Positions 49,696-57,564 of a DNA stretch of 64,000 nucleotides are shown piece after piece. Source of the DNA: Acetobacter vaccinii (GTDB taxonomy: Bacteria; Pseudomonadota; Alphaproteobacteria; Acetobacterales; Acetobacteraceae). The notes below the pieces were generated by a model, which searched no databases, was not told where the DNA came from, and worked only from the letters and a program-made list of their open reading frames with translations. The stretch spans positions 38,625 to 102,624 of the forward strand of contig NZ_CP043508.1 of assembly GCF_008365315.1 (NCBI RefSeq), given 5' to 3'. Made by a program: the position numbers and the translations under genes. The stretch's first letter is position 1. Each line of letters starts with the position of its first letter.

Positions 49696-50700
49696 ATGGC
49701 TAGAAAAAATACTCTTGGCTTTCACTCTGCCAGTTCATCGTTAAGCTCTATTGAAAATGGACCTCAAGTACGTCCATCGCAGACATTTAGAACCGGTGGT
49801 GCTTTAGGTTCAGTTGCCAAAAGTTTAGGGAGTTTGGCCGAGACTGCTAATAAAGCTGAAGAGCTTGAAAGAACATTGCGAGAAGGCACTATCGTAGTTG
49901 AGCTTAATCCCGAACTAATTGACGATGCTTTTGTTCGAGATCGACTAGATACGAAAGATGACGGATATGAAGAATTAAAAACAGCGATTAGAGAAACTGG
50001 GCAACTTAGTCCAGTTCTAGTACGACCACATCCGAGTGTTCCAGGACGTTATCAAATCGCGTTCGGGCATCGTAGAGTTATGGTGTGTCGAGAGCTTAAT
50101 CGTCAGGTTAAAGCGTCCGTAAAGGAGATGACAGATCATGAATTGGTCGTTGCGCTGGGTCAAGAAAACAGCATGCGGACTGATTTGTCATTTCTTGAAC
50201 GTGCTTTATTTGGTCAAAGATTAGAAGCAGAAGGGTATGATCGACAGATCATTATGACCGCGTTAGGGGTAGACAAAACTTTGCTCTCCCGAATGCTAAC
50301 AATCGTAGAACGTATTCCTGAGACAGTAGTGAATTATGTCGGTCGCTCTCCGACTGTTGGCAGAACTCGATGGCAAGAGCTTAGTGACTTCTTCCGTGAT
50401 CAGAAAATCATGGAAAGATGTGTTCATTGGCTACATACTGAAGACGCTTTAAATATTCCGTTAGAGAATCGCTTTAAAGCGTTATTAAAAGAAGCCAATC
50501 GGAAGTCTGAAACTCATGGGAAAGGCAATAAGTCTGTTAAAGATTGGGTATCATCTGACAATAAAATATCTATTCAAGCAAACTCTAAGAAAAACATTAC
50601 AGCTATAGAGACGACGTCTGATATCTCGGAAGAATTCTCAAAATTCCTGATTTCAGAGCTTCCGATACTATATGCACGGTTTCAAGAAGGTAACGGTTAA
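49696..50700 (+). CDS. repB: RepB (ParB-type) partition protein
   Basis: 334 aa. N-terminal arm with RepA-contact region, ParB fold ('VLVRPHPSVPGRYQIAFGHRRVMVCREL', about 110-140, GHRR CTP motif) and HTH ('YDRQIIMTALGVDKTLLSRMLTIVERI', about 180-205). It loads at parS. Its stop shares the TTAA tetranucleotide with the convergent initiator gene. Confidence 0.92.
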   Translation: MARKNTLGFHSASSSLSSIENGPQVRPSQTFRTGGALGSVAKSLGSLAETANKAEELERTLREGTIVVELNPELIDDAFVRDRLDTKDDGYEELKTAIRETGQLSPVLVRPHPSVPGRYQIAFGHRRVMVCRELNRQVKASVKEMTDHELVVALGQENSMRTDLSFLERALFGQRLEAEGYDRQIIMTALGVDKTLLSRMLTIVERIPETVVNYVGRSPTVGRTRWQELSDFFRDQKIMERCVHWLHTEDALNIPLENRFKALLKEANRKSETHGKGNKSVKDWVSSDNKISIQANSKKNITAIETTSDISEEFSKFLISELPILYARFQEGNG

Positions 50701-51722
50701 CGTTGGATGGGTGGAGGAGAAGGGGATAGATATAGCCCTTTCTCGCTGATTCTTACTTTGGCGGCTCTATATGCTGCCAAAGCTAAGGCAAGAGGTTCTT
50801 GGAATTCAGCTTTAAATGAACGAAGCGTTTTGAACTCTCTTCCAAATTGACGCCATAGAGCTGCCCAAGAGACTAATGCTTCAGACTGTAATGCATGCAG
50901 TCTAAATGCTAGCCATAAATATGCGTCTATTGCTCTTGGCGATGTTTGAATATCACGTATTGCTGCGCGATCAACAAGGATAGGATGTCGCTTAAGTTCA
51001 TTATAAAAAGCTTCAGAAAGAACTATTTTTTCAATCATCCGGGTTGTACGTTTTGTTCTAGGGTCTACTTCGCCAACATATTTGAAGGCTTCTACAAGAC
51101 GTTCGTTGACAACAACAGCTTCGCGGTCAGTGCCAAATCGAAAATCAACAGTACAAGTAGCCAATCGTTCAATTTGTTCAACAAGCTTTTTAGTTACAGG
51201 TCCACCACGGCTTAAGCCCAAACGATTTAAAAGAGCAGCTGGACTTTTCCCTAAGTTAATTTCTCTGGAGTTGTGTTCAAAAGCTTCTGATTGCCAATCT
51301 ATAAGCAACAGTCGGGCTATTGATCCGGATGGAACTGATAGATCTTCACGACTGTCATCATCACGTAAGCGAACACCTGGTCTTACTAGAAGTTGAGCAT
51401 AGTCGGTTTTTATCAACCAATCTTCGCCAGGCTTTCGTTCACGGTGTGGTAATCCAGCTAGACACCATGCACTATAGCTATAGCCTATTTCAGAAATACC
51501 TTCAGCTTCTCTAACAAGCGATGATGAAACTGTATCGACGATTTTGCGGCCAGCACGTCCAGCTAAAGCATCATAAACAGTCGGGGGAGATGTAATGTCT
51601 CGCCCGGAAGAGAAATGATCGACTATCTCAAGAGCTTTTTGTGACCCGTGTTCTTCGACCAGCTCGTGCATTGATACAAACAAGTCTGGATGCGGTATGG
51701 ATGTATCCATGCTCTGTCTCAT
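50697..51722 (-). CDS. RepA_C-type plasmid replication initiator
   Basis: 341 aa. 'RREAEGISEIGYSYSAWCLAGLPHR', 'RLLLIDWQSEAFEHNSREINLGKSPAALLNRLGLSRGGP' and 'VNERLVEAFKYVGEVDPRTKRT' match the plasmid-encoded RepA (RepA_C) initiator type, not RepC. Two winged-helix domains are expected. It faces repAB tail to tail, in place of the usual repC. Iterons lie directly upstream. Confidence 0.85.
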   Translation of the reverse strand: MRQSMDTSIPHPDLFVSMHELVEEHGSQKALEIVDHFSSGRDITSPPTVYDALAGRAGRKIVDTVSSSLVREAEGISEIGYSYSAWCLAGLPHRERKPGEDWLIKTDYAQLLVRPGVRLRDDDSREDLSVPSGSIARLLLIDWQSEAFEHNSREINLGKSPAALLNRLGLSRGGPVTKKLVEQIERLATCTVDFRFGTDREAVVVNERLVEAFKYVGEVDPRTKRTTRMIEKIVLSEAFYNELKRHPILVDRAAIRDIQTSPRAIDAYLWLAFRLHALQSEALVSWAALWRQFGREFKTLRSFKAEFQEPLALALAAYRAAKVRISEKGLYLSPSPPPIQR

Positions 51723-52160
51723 TATTTACAAGCTGACTGTTGGTGACAGTGCCGTGGTGTTTGGTGCTTTGTCGATGTGTTCATTGCAGACAGTGCGTTG
51801 AGATGTGTTTTTTGCCAACCTTTGAAAGGTAAGATGTGTTCATTGCATGCCAAGCAAATTATTATTGTTTCTATATATCTATTGTTTCGTCGGCAAAAAA
51901 CACGTGGAAAACATTTTAACTTATTGATTTATAATTATTTTTTTCTATTTAAACGGAAGCGTTGTCGGCAAAAAACACAGTAAGATGCATCTGCTTCGGT
52001 CAGAGAATAGCGGACTGTAAACATAGAACACATGAATAATGTGGAAAAAAACTGTGGGCAAGGAACACATCCTGGCCAAATCGTAACGTAAGCAACAAAC
52101 ACATAATTCACGAATCGTAGGGAGTGAGCAGTGAGTTATATGTGTCGGCAAAAAACACAA
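51723..52160. other. Iteron-bearing origin of replication
   Basis: About eight copies of a GGCAAnnAACACAT-like iteron. Three are on the minus strand (51776-51789, 51804-51819, 51832-51847: TGTGTTCATTGC or TGTGTTTTTTGCC) and five on the plus strand (51889-51903, 51963-51979, 52053-52070, 52089-52104, 52143-52159; TGTCGGCAAAAAACACA twice identical). Between them is a highly AT-rich stretch (51850-51955) suited for melting. Initiator binding is inferred. Confidence 0.85.
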
Positions 52161-52349
52161 TGTTGAGTTATGTCGTTTGACGCTCATGGCATCAAACTGA
52201 GGGCCAGCGGATACCGACTTATCTACCGGGTGATTGATAGCCAGGTTGTTGTTCTGGTTCTGGCGATTGGAGAGAGACAAGGCTAAAGCCTATACCCAGG
52301 CGGGGAAACGGCTCTGATGTTTTGAGTGGTAGGAATTATGACCAGGGGG

Positions 52350-52387
52350 CTATCACACGTGATAAGTCTGCTTATCACGTGTGATAG
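52350..52387. promoter_or_regulatory. Nested 38-bp palindrome before the integrase
   Basis: 17-bp perfect arms (CTATCACACGTGATAAG / CTTATCACGTGTGATAG) with a TCTG spacer. Each arm is itself a dyad TATCAC-N2-GTGATA. It ends 46 bp before the integrase start. It may be a double operator or a recombination site for the tyrosine recombinase. Confidence 0.75.
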
Positions 52388-52432
52388 AATTATAAACTCG
52401 ACCTCAGGCCGAAAATCCGCCACTTTCGGGGG

Positions 52433-53434
52433 ATGAGCCTTTCAGCCAGTTCACTCGCAAACCAGCCTGAGCATGATGCAGAGGGCATTACTTTGACGGC
52501 CGCAGGGCAGGCCGCCCTGGCAACAGCCCGGGCGGCAGCGCAGAATGCTGCAGCTTATGCGACATTACGTGCCTATCGTTCAGACTGGCAGCATTTTCTG
52601 AGCTGGTGTGAGCAGACGGGCTTTCAGGCTCTGCCAGCCGCCCCGGCAACGATTGGCGCCTATCTGGCCAGTCTTGAGCAGGACTTTGCACCAACCACAA
52701 TCCAGCGGCGGCTGGCCGCCATCGCCAAGGCGCATCGCTTTGGGGGGCATCCCTGGGACAGCGGGCATCGCGATCTGCAGGGTCCACTGCGGGGTGTGCT
52801 CAGACGGCAGAAGCGCCCCCGTAAAAAAGCCGGGGCGCTGCGCCTTGTACATATCCAGCGTCTAGTGGCCACCTGTGGTGGAGATGCCTGCGGGGTCAGA
52901 GACAGGGCATTATTACTCATCGGCTTTGCAGCTGCGCTGCGTCGTTCAGAACTGGTCGCCTTGCGGATGGTCGATCTGAGCGAAACTGACGATGGTCTTG
53001 CCCTGACGGTGGCCAGCAGCAAAACCGATCAGATCGGGGAGGGGGTGACGATTGGCCTGCCTCGTGGCGCCCATGCAGCTACCTGCCCGGTTTATGCGCT
53101 GCGCGCCTGGCGGGCGTTGGTGCGTCAGACAACAGGTCCGGTCTTTCGCAAGGTCGAGGCGAGGGGGCAGATCGGGGACCGCGCGCTGCATCCCGATGCC
53201 GTGCGCCAGATCCTGCACAGGCGGGCCGTGCTGGCGGGGTTCAGTGACGAGGAGATGCAGACCCTCAGCCCGCATGGGTTGCGCGCAGGGTTTATCACGG
53301 AAGCCTATTATGCGGATGTGCCCGAAGCCGATATCCGCGAGCATGTCCGCCATCGTGATCCCCGCACGACACAGGGGTATATCCGCACAGAACGCCGCCT
53401 CAGGCACAGCCCGGCCGGAAAGCTTGGCCTGTGA
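52433..53434 (+). CDS. Tyrosine-type site-specific recombinase
   Basis: 333 aa. N-terminal SAM-like core-binding domain (about 30-120: 'TLRAYRSDWQHFLSWCEQTG...APTTIQRRLAAIAKAHR') and catalytic domain with Arg ('AALRRSELVAL'), His-x-x-Arg ('SPHGLRAGF'), His ('REHVRHRDPRTTQ') and Tyr ('GYIRTERR'). All five residues are present. Probably resolves plasmid multimers or moves a cassette; first gene of a three-gene operon. Confidence 0.93.
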   Translation: MSLSASSLANQPEHDAEGITLTAAGQAALATARAAAQNAAAYATLRAYRSDWQHFLSWCEQTGFQALPAAPATIGAYLASLEQDFAPTTIQRRLAAIAKAHRFGGHPWDSGHRDLQGPLRGVLRRQKRPRKKAGALRLVHIQRLVATCGGDACGVRDRALLLIGFAAALRRSELVALRMVDLSETDDGLALTVASSKTDQIGEGVTIGLPRGAHAATCPVYALRAWRALVRQTTGPVFRKVEARGQIGDRALHPDAVRQILHRRAVLAGFSDEEMQTLSPHGLRAGFITEAYYADVPEADIREHVRHRDPRTTQGYIRTERRLRHSPAGKLGL

Positions 53435-54132
53435 GCCAAAAGGAACATCTTCCGGCCCTTCCCTGGGACCATCTGCCCGCCCCGGGAAAGCGTACCCGCC
53501 CGCCAGAATCCCCACGTCGAAAAGCCCCGCAAGGACGCCGGGTCTGGGACAGGACATCCGTTCCCGATGACCCGGATGGCTGGATCAGCCACCAGTTGAG
53601 CGTACAGGGGCCAGCTCCGACCCTGCGTTCTTTTGAAGAGGCCGCCCGGGGGCCGGGTCTGATCCCCTGGGTGTTTGATACGCAGAGACAGGAGGAAGAT
53701 CTCTTTGCTCTGCTGGCGCGTGTTCCCGTGGCGCAGCGTGGACTTTCGGTGCGCGAATGTCATGCGCTGGCGCGTCAGCTCGCGCAGAGTGCTGCCCGTG
53801 CCAGGGCACAGGACATGGCCCGCCGGGCGGATGGCCTATCCTGCCCTCTTGATCTCAACCGTCTGTTGCCCGTTCCACATGCTCTGCTTGAAGCTGGAGA
53901 GACAGACCCCAAAGCCCTTGCCTGGCTGCGCCAGCACTGGGGGGTGGCCTCATCCCTGCGGCGTGTTACCAGACGCAACAACTCAGGACACCATCCCGCT
54001 GCGGCAAAAGGGCAGGGGAGGGCAGAATGGAGTTTTTACAGTCTGGGCGGCTCTCCCGATGCAGCGATCATCCACTGCCAACAGCGGTGGCGTGATCTCA
54101 CGTTTACTCTGACCCTCGCCCCTGTGATCTGA
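53431..54132 (+). CDS. Conserved protein of integrase/ScpA operons, unknown
   Basis: 233 aa from a GTG that overlaps the integrase stop (GTGA). It begins 'MSQKEHLPALPWDHLPAPGKR', with 'LSVQGPAPTLRSFEEAARGPGLIPWVFDTQRQEEDLFALL' and 'LSCPLDLNRLLPVPHALLEAGETDPKALAWLRQHWG' in the core. A gene of this type is regularly found between an integrase and an ScpA-like gene in alphaproteobacteria; its function is not known to me. Confidence 0.7.
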   Translation: MSQKEHLPALPWDHLPAPGKRTRPPESPRRKAPQGRRVWDRTSVPDDPDGWISHQLSVQGPAPTLRSFEEAARGPGLIPWVFDTQRQEEDLFALLARVPVAQRGLSVRECHALARQLAQSAARARAQDMARRADGLSCPLDLNRLLPVPHALLEAGETDPKALAWLRQHWGVASSLRRVTRRNNSGHHPAAAKGQGRAEWSFYSLGGSPDAAIIHCQQRWRDLTFTLTLAPVI

Positions 54133-54863
54133 TGGAAGATCCGGGCCTCACCCTGCGGGCACTGGAAGATGGTGAGGGCAGGCATTTTGCCGAAGGGAGA
54201 AGTGACCGGCTCCTGACCTGTTTTGAGGCCCTTGTGGCTGACCCGACCCGCACGGTGCTGGAAAAGGGCACCTGGCTGGTGGCTCTGGCCCGGCTTGTTC
54301 TGGAATGGTCGCAGGATCTTGTGGCCTCTCTCGACCCGACAGAGGGCGAGCAGGAGACACCGTCTGACCAGTTCTTACCGAGGGGACGGGGGCAGGCCCG
54401 TGCAGAGGCGCGGGCACTGGCCACCTGGCTGGACGCGCGTCCTGTGCTGGGACGGGATGTGTTTGTTGCCAGCACGCCTTCCGCGCAGCCTCATGCGGAG
54501 ACGAGCCTTGCGGCGTTTTTGGTGGCAAGCCTCGTCGCTTTTGATGGCCGTGCCGGGTCTGTTACAGTCGAACCGCAGGTCTGGAGGGTGGTTCCGTTTG
54601 ATTTTCCTGATCTCAGAACCGCGCGTGAACAGTTACTGCTGCTGCTCGAAGAGGCGGCCCGAGTGCCCCTGGCGTCGGTGACAGACAGTCTGGAGCGGTT
54701 GTCTGATGATCAGGCTTGGCGCTCCGGGCCTCTGTGTAGGCGGGCAACCCTTGCAGGGTCATTTCTTGCCAGTCTGGAGTTGGCCAAACAGGGCGAGGCC
54801 GTGCTGACGCAGGACGGCCTCTTTGCAGACGTGTTCGTCGAACGGGTTGTAGAAACACGATAA
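54132..54863 (+). CDS. ScpA-like (segregation and condensation) protein
   Basis: 243 aa, overlapping the previous stop by one base. 'CFEALVADPTRTVLEKGTWLVALARLVLEWSQDLVASLDP' and 'EARALATWLDARPVLGRDVFVAS' resemble the kleisin ScpA ('ARPQLGRDVF' hallmark). Divergent from chromosomal ScpA in its N-terminus. It could recruit SMC or a plasmid MukB-like partner, or form a MksEF-like subunit; no SMC gene is visible in the window. Confidence 0.65.
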   Translation: MEDPGLTLRALEDGEGRHFAEGRSDRLLTCFEALVADPTRTVLEKGTWLVALARLVLEWSQDLVASLDPTEGEQETPSDQFLPRGRGQARAEARALATWLDARPVLGRDVFVASTPSAQPHAETSLAAFLVASLVAFDGRAGSVTVEPQVWRVVPFDFPDLRTAREQLLLLLEEAARVPLASVTDSLERLSDDQAWRSGPLCRRATLAGSFLASLELAKQGEAVLTQDGLFADVFVERVVETR

Positions 54864-55021
54864 ATTTAGTGCGCGTAGGACAATATTGCACTCATGTGCT
54901 GCCTATGAGTGTTGAGCATACCGGGGGGCACTGTAGCCTCTGGCGCCCTGTGTGATTTGATTTGCTGAATATTCAGAATTTCTGTATATTCTTGAAAATA
55001 ATGGATGGAAGGAGCCAGCCA
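54864..55021. other. Intergenic region, promoter of antitoxin
   Basis: No gene. TTGCTGAATATTCAGAATTTCTGTATATTCTTG at about 54962-54993 contains overlapping dyads (GAATATTC and AGAATTTCT) suited to a Phd operator. Confidence 0.45.
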
Positions 55022-55264
55022 GTGAAACAATTTGCAGCGGGCGACATGACCCGCAATACAGGCGATCTTTTCGAGGCTGCAGCGATTGCCCCCGTTGCCA
55101 TCACCAAGCATCGTAAGCCCAGGTTTGTTGTTATGTCGATGGAGCGTTACGAGACGCTGACTAGCAGGGATACGCGAAGCCAGGAGGTTTATGCCGTGGA
55201 CGAAATGCCCGAAGATATCACCGCCCTGTGTGATCAGGGGATCGAGGACTATCTGAATGGCTGA
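55022..55264 (+). CDS. Phd/YefM-family antitoxin, probably orphaned
   Basis: 80 aa from a GTG at 55022 (GGAAGGAG upstream). 'VKQFAAGDMTRNTGDLFEAAAIAPVAITKHRKPRFVVMSMERYETL' is the Phd DNA-binding domain; the tail 'DEMPEDITALCDQGIEDYLNG' would bind toxin. The coupled toxin frame beginning at 55257 is cut off after 18 codons. Confidence 0.88.
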   Translation: MKQFAAGDMTRNTGDLFEAAAIAPVAITKHRKPRFVVMSMERYETLTSRDTRSQEVYAVDEMPEDITALCDQGIEDYLNG

Positions 55265-55313
55265 TGATTTCCCATGCGTGGGCCAAGTCATCGACTATCA
55301 TTATCTTTATTGA
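55257..55313 (+). pseudogene. Truncated toxin remnant, PemK-like start
   Basis: ATG GCT GAT GAT overlaps the antitoxin end. The frame reads MADDFPCVGQVIDYHYLY and then stops. The start 'ADDFPxVGxVIxYxYL' is that of small plasmid growth-inhibitor toxins coupled to Phd-type antitoxins. The rest is lost at a junction with the helicase fragment. Confidence 0.6.
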
Positions 55314-55500
55314 TGATATTGGGTGGGCTGCCCGCCCACTGACGCGCCCGATGCTGACTGACATTGGGCGCATCAAGCAACAGGATCACGGTATCGGCCT
55401 CACGCCCCTGAAACGTATGAATGGTACCTACACGATCTCGCGGCTACTCACTGAGTTTAACCCCCAGAGCACGGAGCAAATCAGTCTCCAGTCCATTTCT
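55314..55500 (-). pseudogene. Fragment of a superfamily 1 helicase
   Basis: The minus frame reads 'VGTIHTFQGREADTVILLLD' then 'APNVSQHRARQWAGSPPNII', the motif V region before 'NVAVSRA' of DNA2/Upf1-like helicases (AAA_12 type). Upstream pieces ('RNGLETDLLRALGVKLSE') precede an in-frame stop. No ATPase half remains. Confidence 0.75.
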
Positions 55501-55637
55501 GTGAGTACGGACTTCCACTCATGTTTCTGAACGCCTTTCCTGCTACATGATTTTTCTACTGCGGCACCGGGGATCAGGCAAATGTACCGCAGGTCAGATT
55601 GATCCGTCGCTGTAGAATGGATTGCGGGGCCGGTGCA

Positions 55638-55666
55638 GTTTGTATATTCTTAATGGATATACAAAC
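55638..55666. promoter_or_regulatory. VapBC operator palindrome
   Basis: GTTTGTATAT / ATATACAAAC perfect 10-bp arms with a 9-bp spacer, directly before the vapB start region. VapB dimers bind such dyads. Confidence 0.75.
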
Positions 55667-55678
55667 ATGGAGTGTGGC

Positions 55679-55903
55679 ATGCTCACCCGTACAACACTGT
55701 TTCTGTCGAACCGTTCTCAGGCCGTTCGTCTCCCAAAAGCCGTCGCCTTCGACAGCCCCCTGAAAGACGTAGTTATCATCCCTGACGGCGCACGCAGAAT
55801 TATCGCCCCGGCCGATGCTGGATGGGATGATTTTTTCGCGGCGGCAGGCACTAACCTGCCTGAACGGATTCAACCCTCCATGCAGGAGCGCGAAAGCTTC
55901 TGA
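55679..55903 (+). CDS. vapB: VapB-family (SpoVT/AbrB) antitoxin
   Basis: 74 aa from the ATG at 55679; an ATG at 55667 immediately after the operator is also possible. 'RTTLFLSNRSQAVRLPKAVAF' is the swapped-hairpin AbrB-type N-terminus of VapB; 'GWDDFFAAAG' and the acidic tail contact VapC. TGATG coupling with vapC. Confidence 0.9.
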   Translation: MLTRTTLFLSNRSQAVRLPKAVAFDSPLKDVVIIPDGARRIIAPADAGWDDFFAAAGTNLPERIQPSMQERESF

Positions 55904-56307
55904 TGCTACGTTACTTGCTGGATACAAACTTCTGCATCCGTGTTCTACGCGATCGTCCTCAAGGCCTACGAGAACGTTTCAATGATAACGCTGAGGCTCT
56001 CTGTATCTCAGATGTCGTATTATACGAACTGCTCTATGGTGCTGAGAAAGCCCAGAACGCTGCCAAAACCCGTCGTGAAGTCGAGCACTTCGCCGCGCGC
56101 CTGTCTGTCCTGCCGTTTGATGACGCAGCAGCAGCCCACACTGCCGAGATAAGGGCCGATCTCGAGCGACATGGCTGCACAATCGGCCCCTATGATCTCA
56201 TGATTGCTGGCCATGCTCGGAGCAACGGCCTTATTGTCGTAACCGGAAACCTACGCGAGTTTACCAGAGTGACGGGTCTCCGCTGTGAAGACTGGACGGC
56301 TAGTTAG
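55903..56307 (+). CDS. vapC: VapC PIN-domain toxin
   Basis: 134 aa, full length. 'YLLDTNFCIRVLRD' (Asp7), 'ISDVVLYELLYGAEKA' (Glu43), 'PYDLMIAGHARSNGLIVVTGNLREF' (Asp about 99) are the PIN carboxylates. In enterobacterial VapC this type cleaves initiator tRNA. Intact and presumably functional. Confidence 0.92.
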   Translation: MLRYLLDTNFCIRVLRDRPQGLRERFNDNAEALCISDVVLYELLYGAEKAQNAAKTRREVEHFAARLSVLPFDDAAAAHTAEIRADLERHGCTIGPYDLMIAGHARSNGLIVVTGNLREFTRVTGLRCEDWTAS

Positions 56308-56350
56308 CGCTGGTAATCTCCCCATTTTTAGTAGGGCATTGAATGAGAAT

Positions 56351-56587
56351 TCAGGCAGCTGTTTTTAGTTTCTGGGCGGGGGTTAGCCCGCTGTTCCCCA
56401 TGTTGGGTCTGTCATTGTTATATGTCCAGAGCCATTGTGTTGCGACCTCTTGTACGTCCTGAATGCTTTCAAACAGATGCTGCTCCAGCCATTCCTGCCG
56501 GACAGTCCTGTTGTAGCGTTCAATATAGGCGTTCTGCTGCGGATTACCCGGTTGCGTATAGATCAGGGTAATCCCCTGTTTTTCGGT
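56351..56587 (-). pseudogene. IS3-family transposase, C-terminal fragment
   Basis: 'EKQGITLIYTQPGNPQQNAY' and 'IERYNRTVRQEWLEQHLFES' are the C-terminal third of an IS3-family OrfB with its catalytic Glu. The sequence continues to the natural end (LKTAA), but everything upstream of 'TEKQG' is replaced by IS5 sequence at about 56588. The reading frame seen further upstream is antisense to IS5. Confidence 0.85.
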
Positions 56588-57240
56588 GATGCGCCCCGGG
56601 AATACGGCCCACACAAGACGCTCTACAACCGTTGGAAGCGCTGGAGTGCTATGGGGATCTTCATCCGCATGATGGATGGACTGGCTATCGGAAAGGCAGA
56701 ACCTCAGACGATCATGATTGATGCGACCTATCTCAAGGGCACATCGCACGGCTTCGAGCCTGCGGTTAAAAAAGGGGCCCCAGGCCGTTTGATAGCGCGG
56801 ACCAAGGGCGGGATGAATACGAAGCTGCATGCTGTCACCGACCGGAACGGACGTCCGCTGGACTTCTTCATGACAGCAGGCCAGATCAGTGATTACACCG
56901 GTGCCGCAGCCCTTCTGGACAGTCTCCCATCAGCCCACTGGATGCTGGCAGACCGGGACTATGACGCTGACTGGTTCAGGAATGCCCTGGAGGAGAAAGG
57001 GATCAAACCTTGCATTCTGGGACGGAAATCCCGTGGGAAACCGGTAAAATACGACAAGCGGAAATACAAAAGACGCAACCGTATCGAGATCATGTTCGGC
57101 AGGCTCAAGGACTGGAGACGGGTCGCAACACGCTATGACAGATGCCCCACCGTCTTCTTCTCGGCCATCCGCCTCGCTGCAACCGTCATCTTCTGGTTAT
57201 GAGTCCTGAGCCTAGCTGGGGTATCTTTGAGGGTATTTAA
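56588..57240 (+). mobile_element. 5'-truncated IS5-family element
   Basis: The transposase frame begins abruptly at 'DAPREYGPHKTLYNRWKRW' and runs intact through 'MIDATYLKGTSHG', 'LADRDYDADWFRNALEEKG' and 'KRRNRIEIMFGRLKDWRRVATRYDRCP' to the stop at 57202. About 45 N-terminal residues and the left inverted repeat are missing. It abuts the truncated IS3 head to head. Confidence 0.88.
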
Positions 57241-57564
57241 TTTGTTTCGTCTTATTTTATTGTTTGGGATCATGAAGTTATATAGGTAATATGAGTGTGG
57301 TCTTGGGCACCATCTTTTCCCTGAAAAATTAATCGCCTCGTACAGCGCCAAAGCGTTGTAACGCGCGTTTTTTCGGCGTTTTAGCCATTACAAATGACCA
57401 CACACCGGTAACATTCTTTCTGAGATGTTAACAAGCACGGCTTTTTTGTGGCATGGGCCTCTCCCAACCCGAAACCAGCTCAGCTAAAATAGACTTATGG
57501 CTGCCCGCACGCCCCGTTGTAGCGGCCTCATTTGATTCGATACGGTCGTTGGGAAAACATATTC
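57241..57564. other. Promoter region of the chemotaxis receptor gene
   Basis: No gene. AT-rich 57235-57300 follows the IS end. TTTTTTCGGCG (57368-57378) and a CTAAAATAGAC stretch (57485-57495) could be promoter parts. Nothing else recognised. Confidence 0.4.

Noticed and set aside
51776..52159. Iteron repeats as a CRISPR array
   Set aside because: Repeats are short, on both strands and unevenly spaced, without cas genes.
56351..56830. 159-codon minus-strand frame as a single gene
   Set aside because: Only its last third is IS3 transposase; the first part is antisense to the truncated IS5, so it is a hybrid frame.
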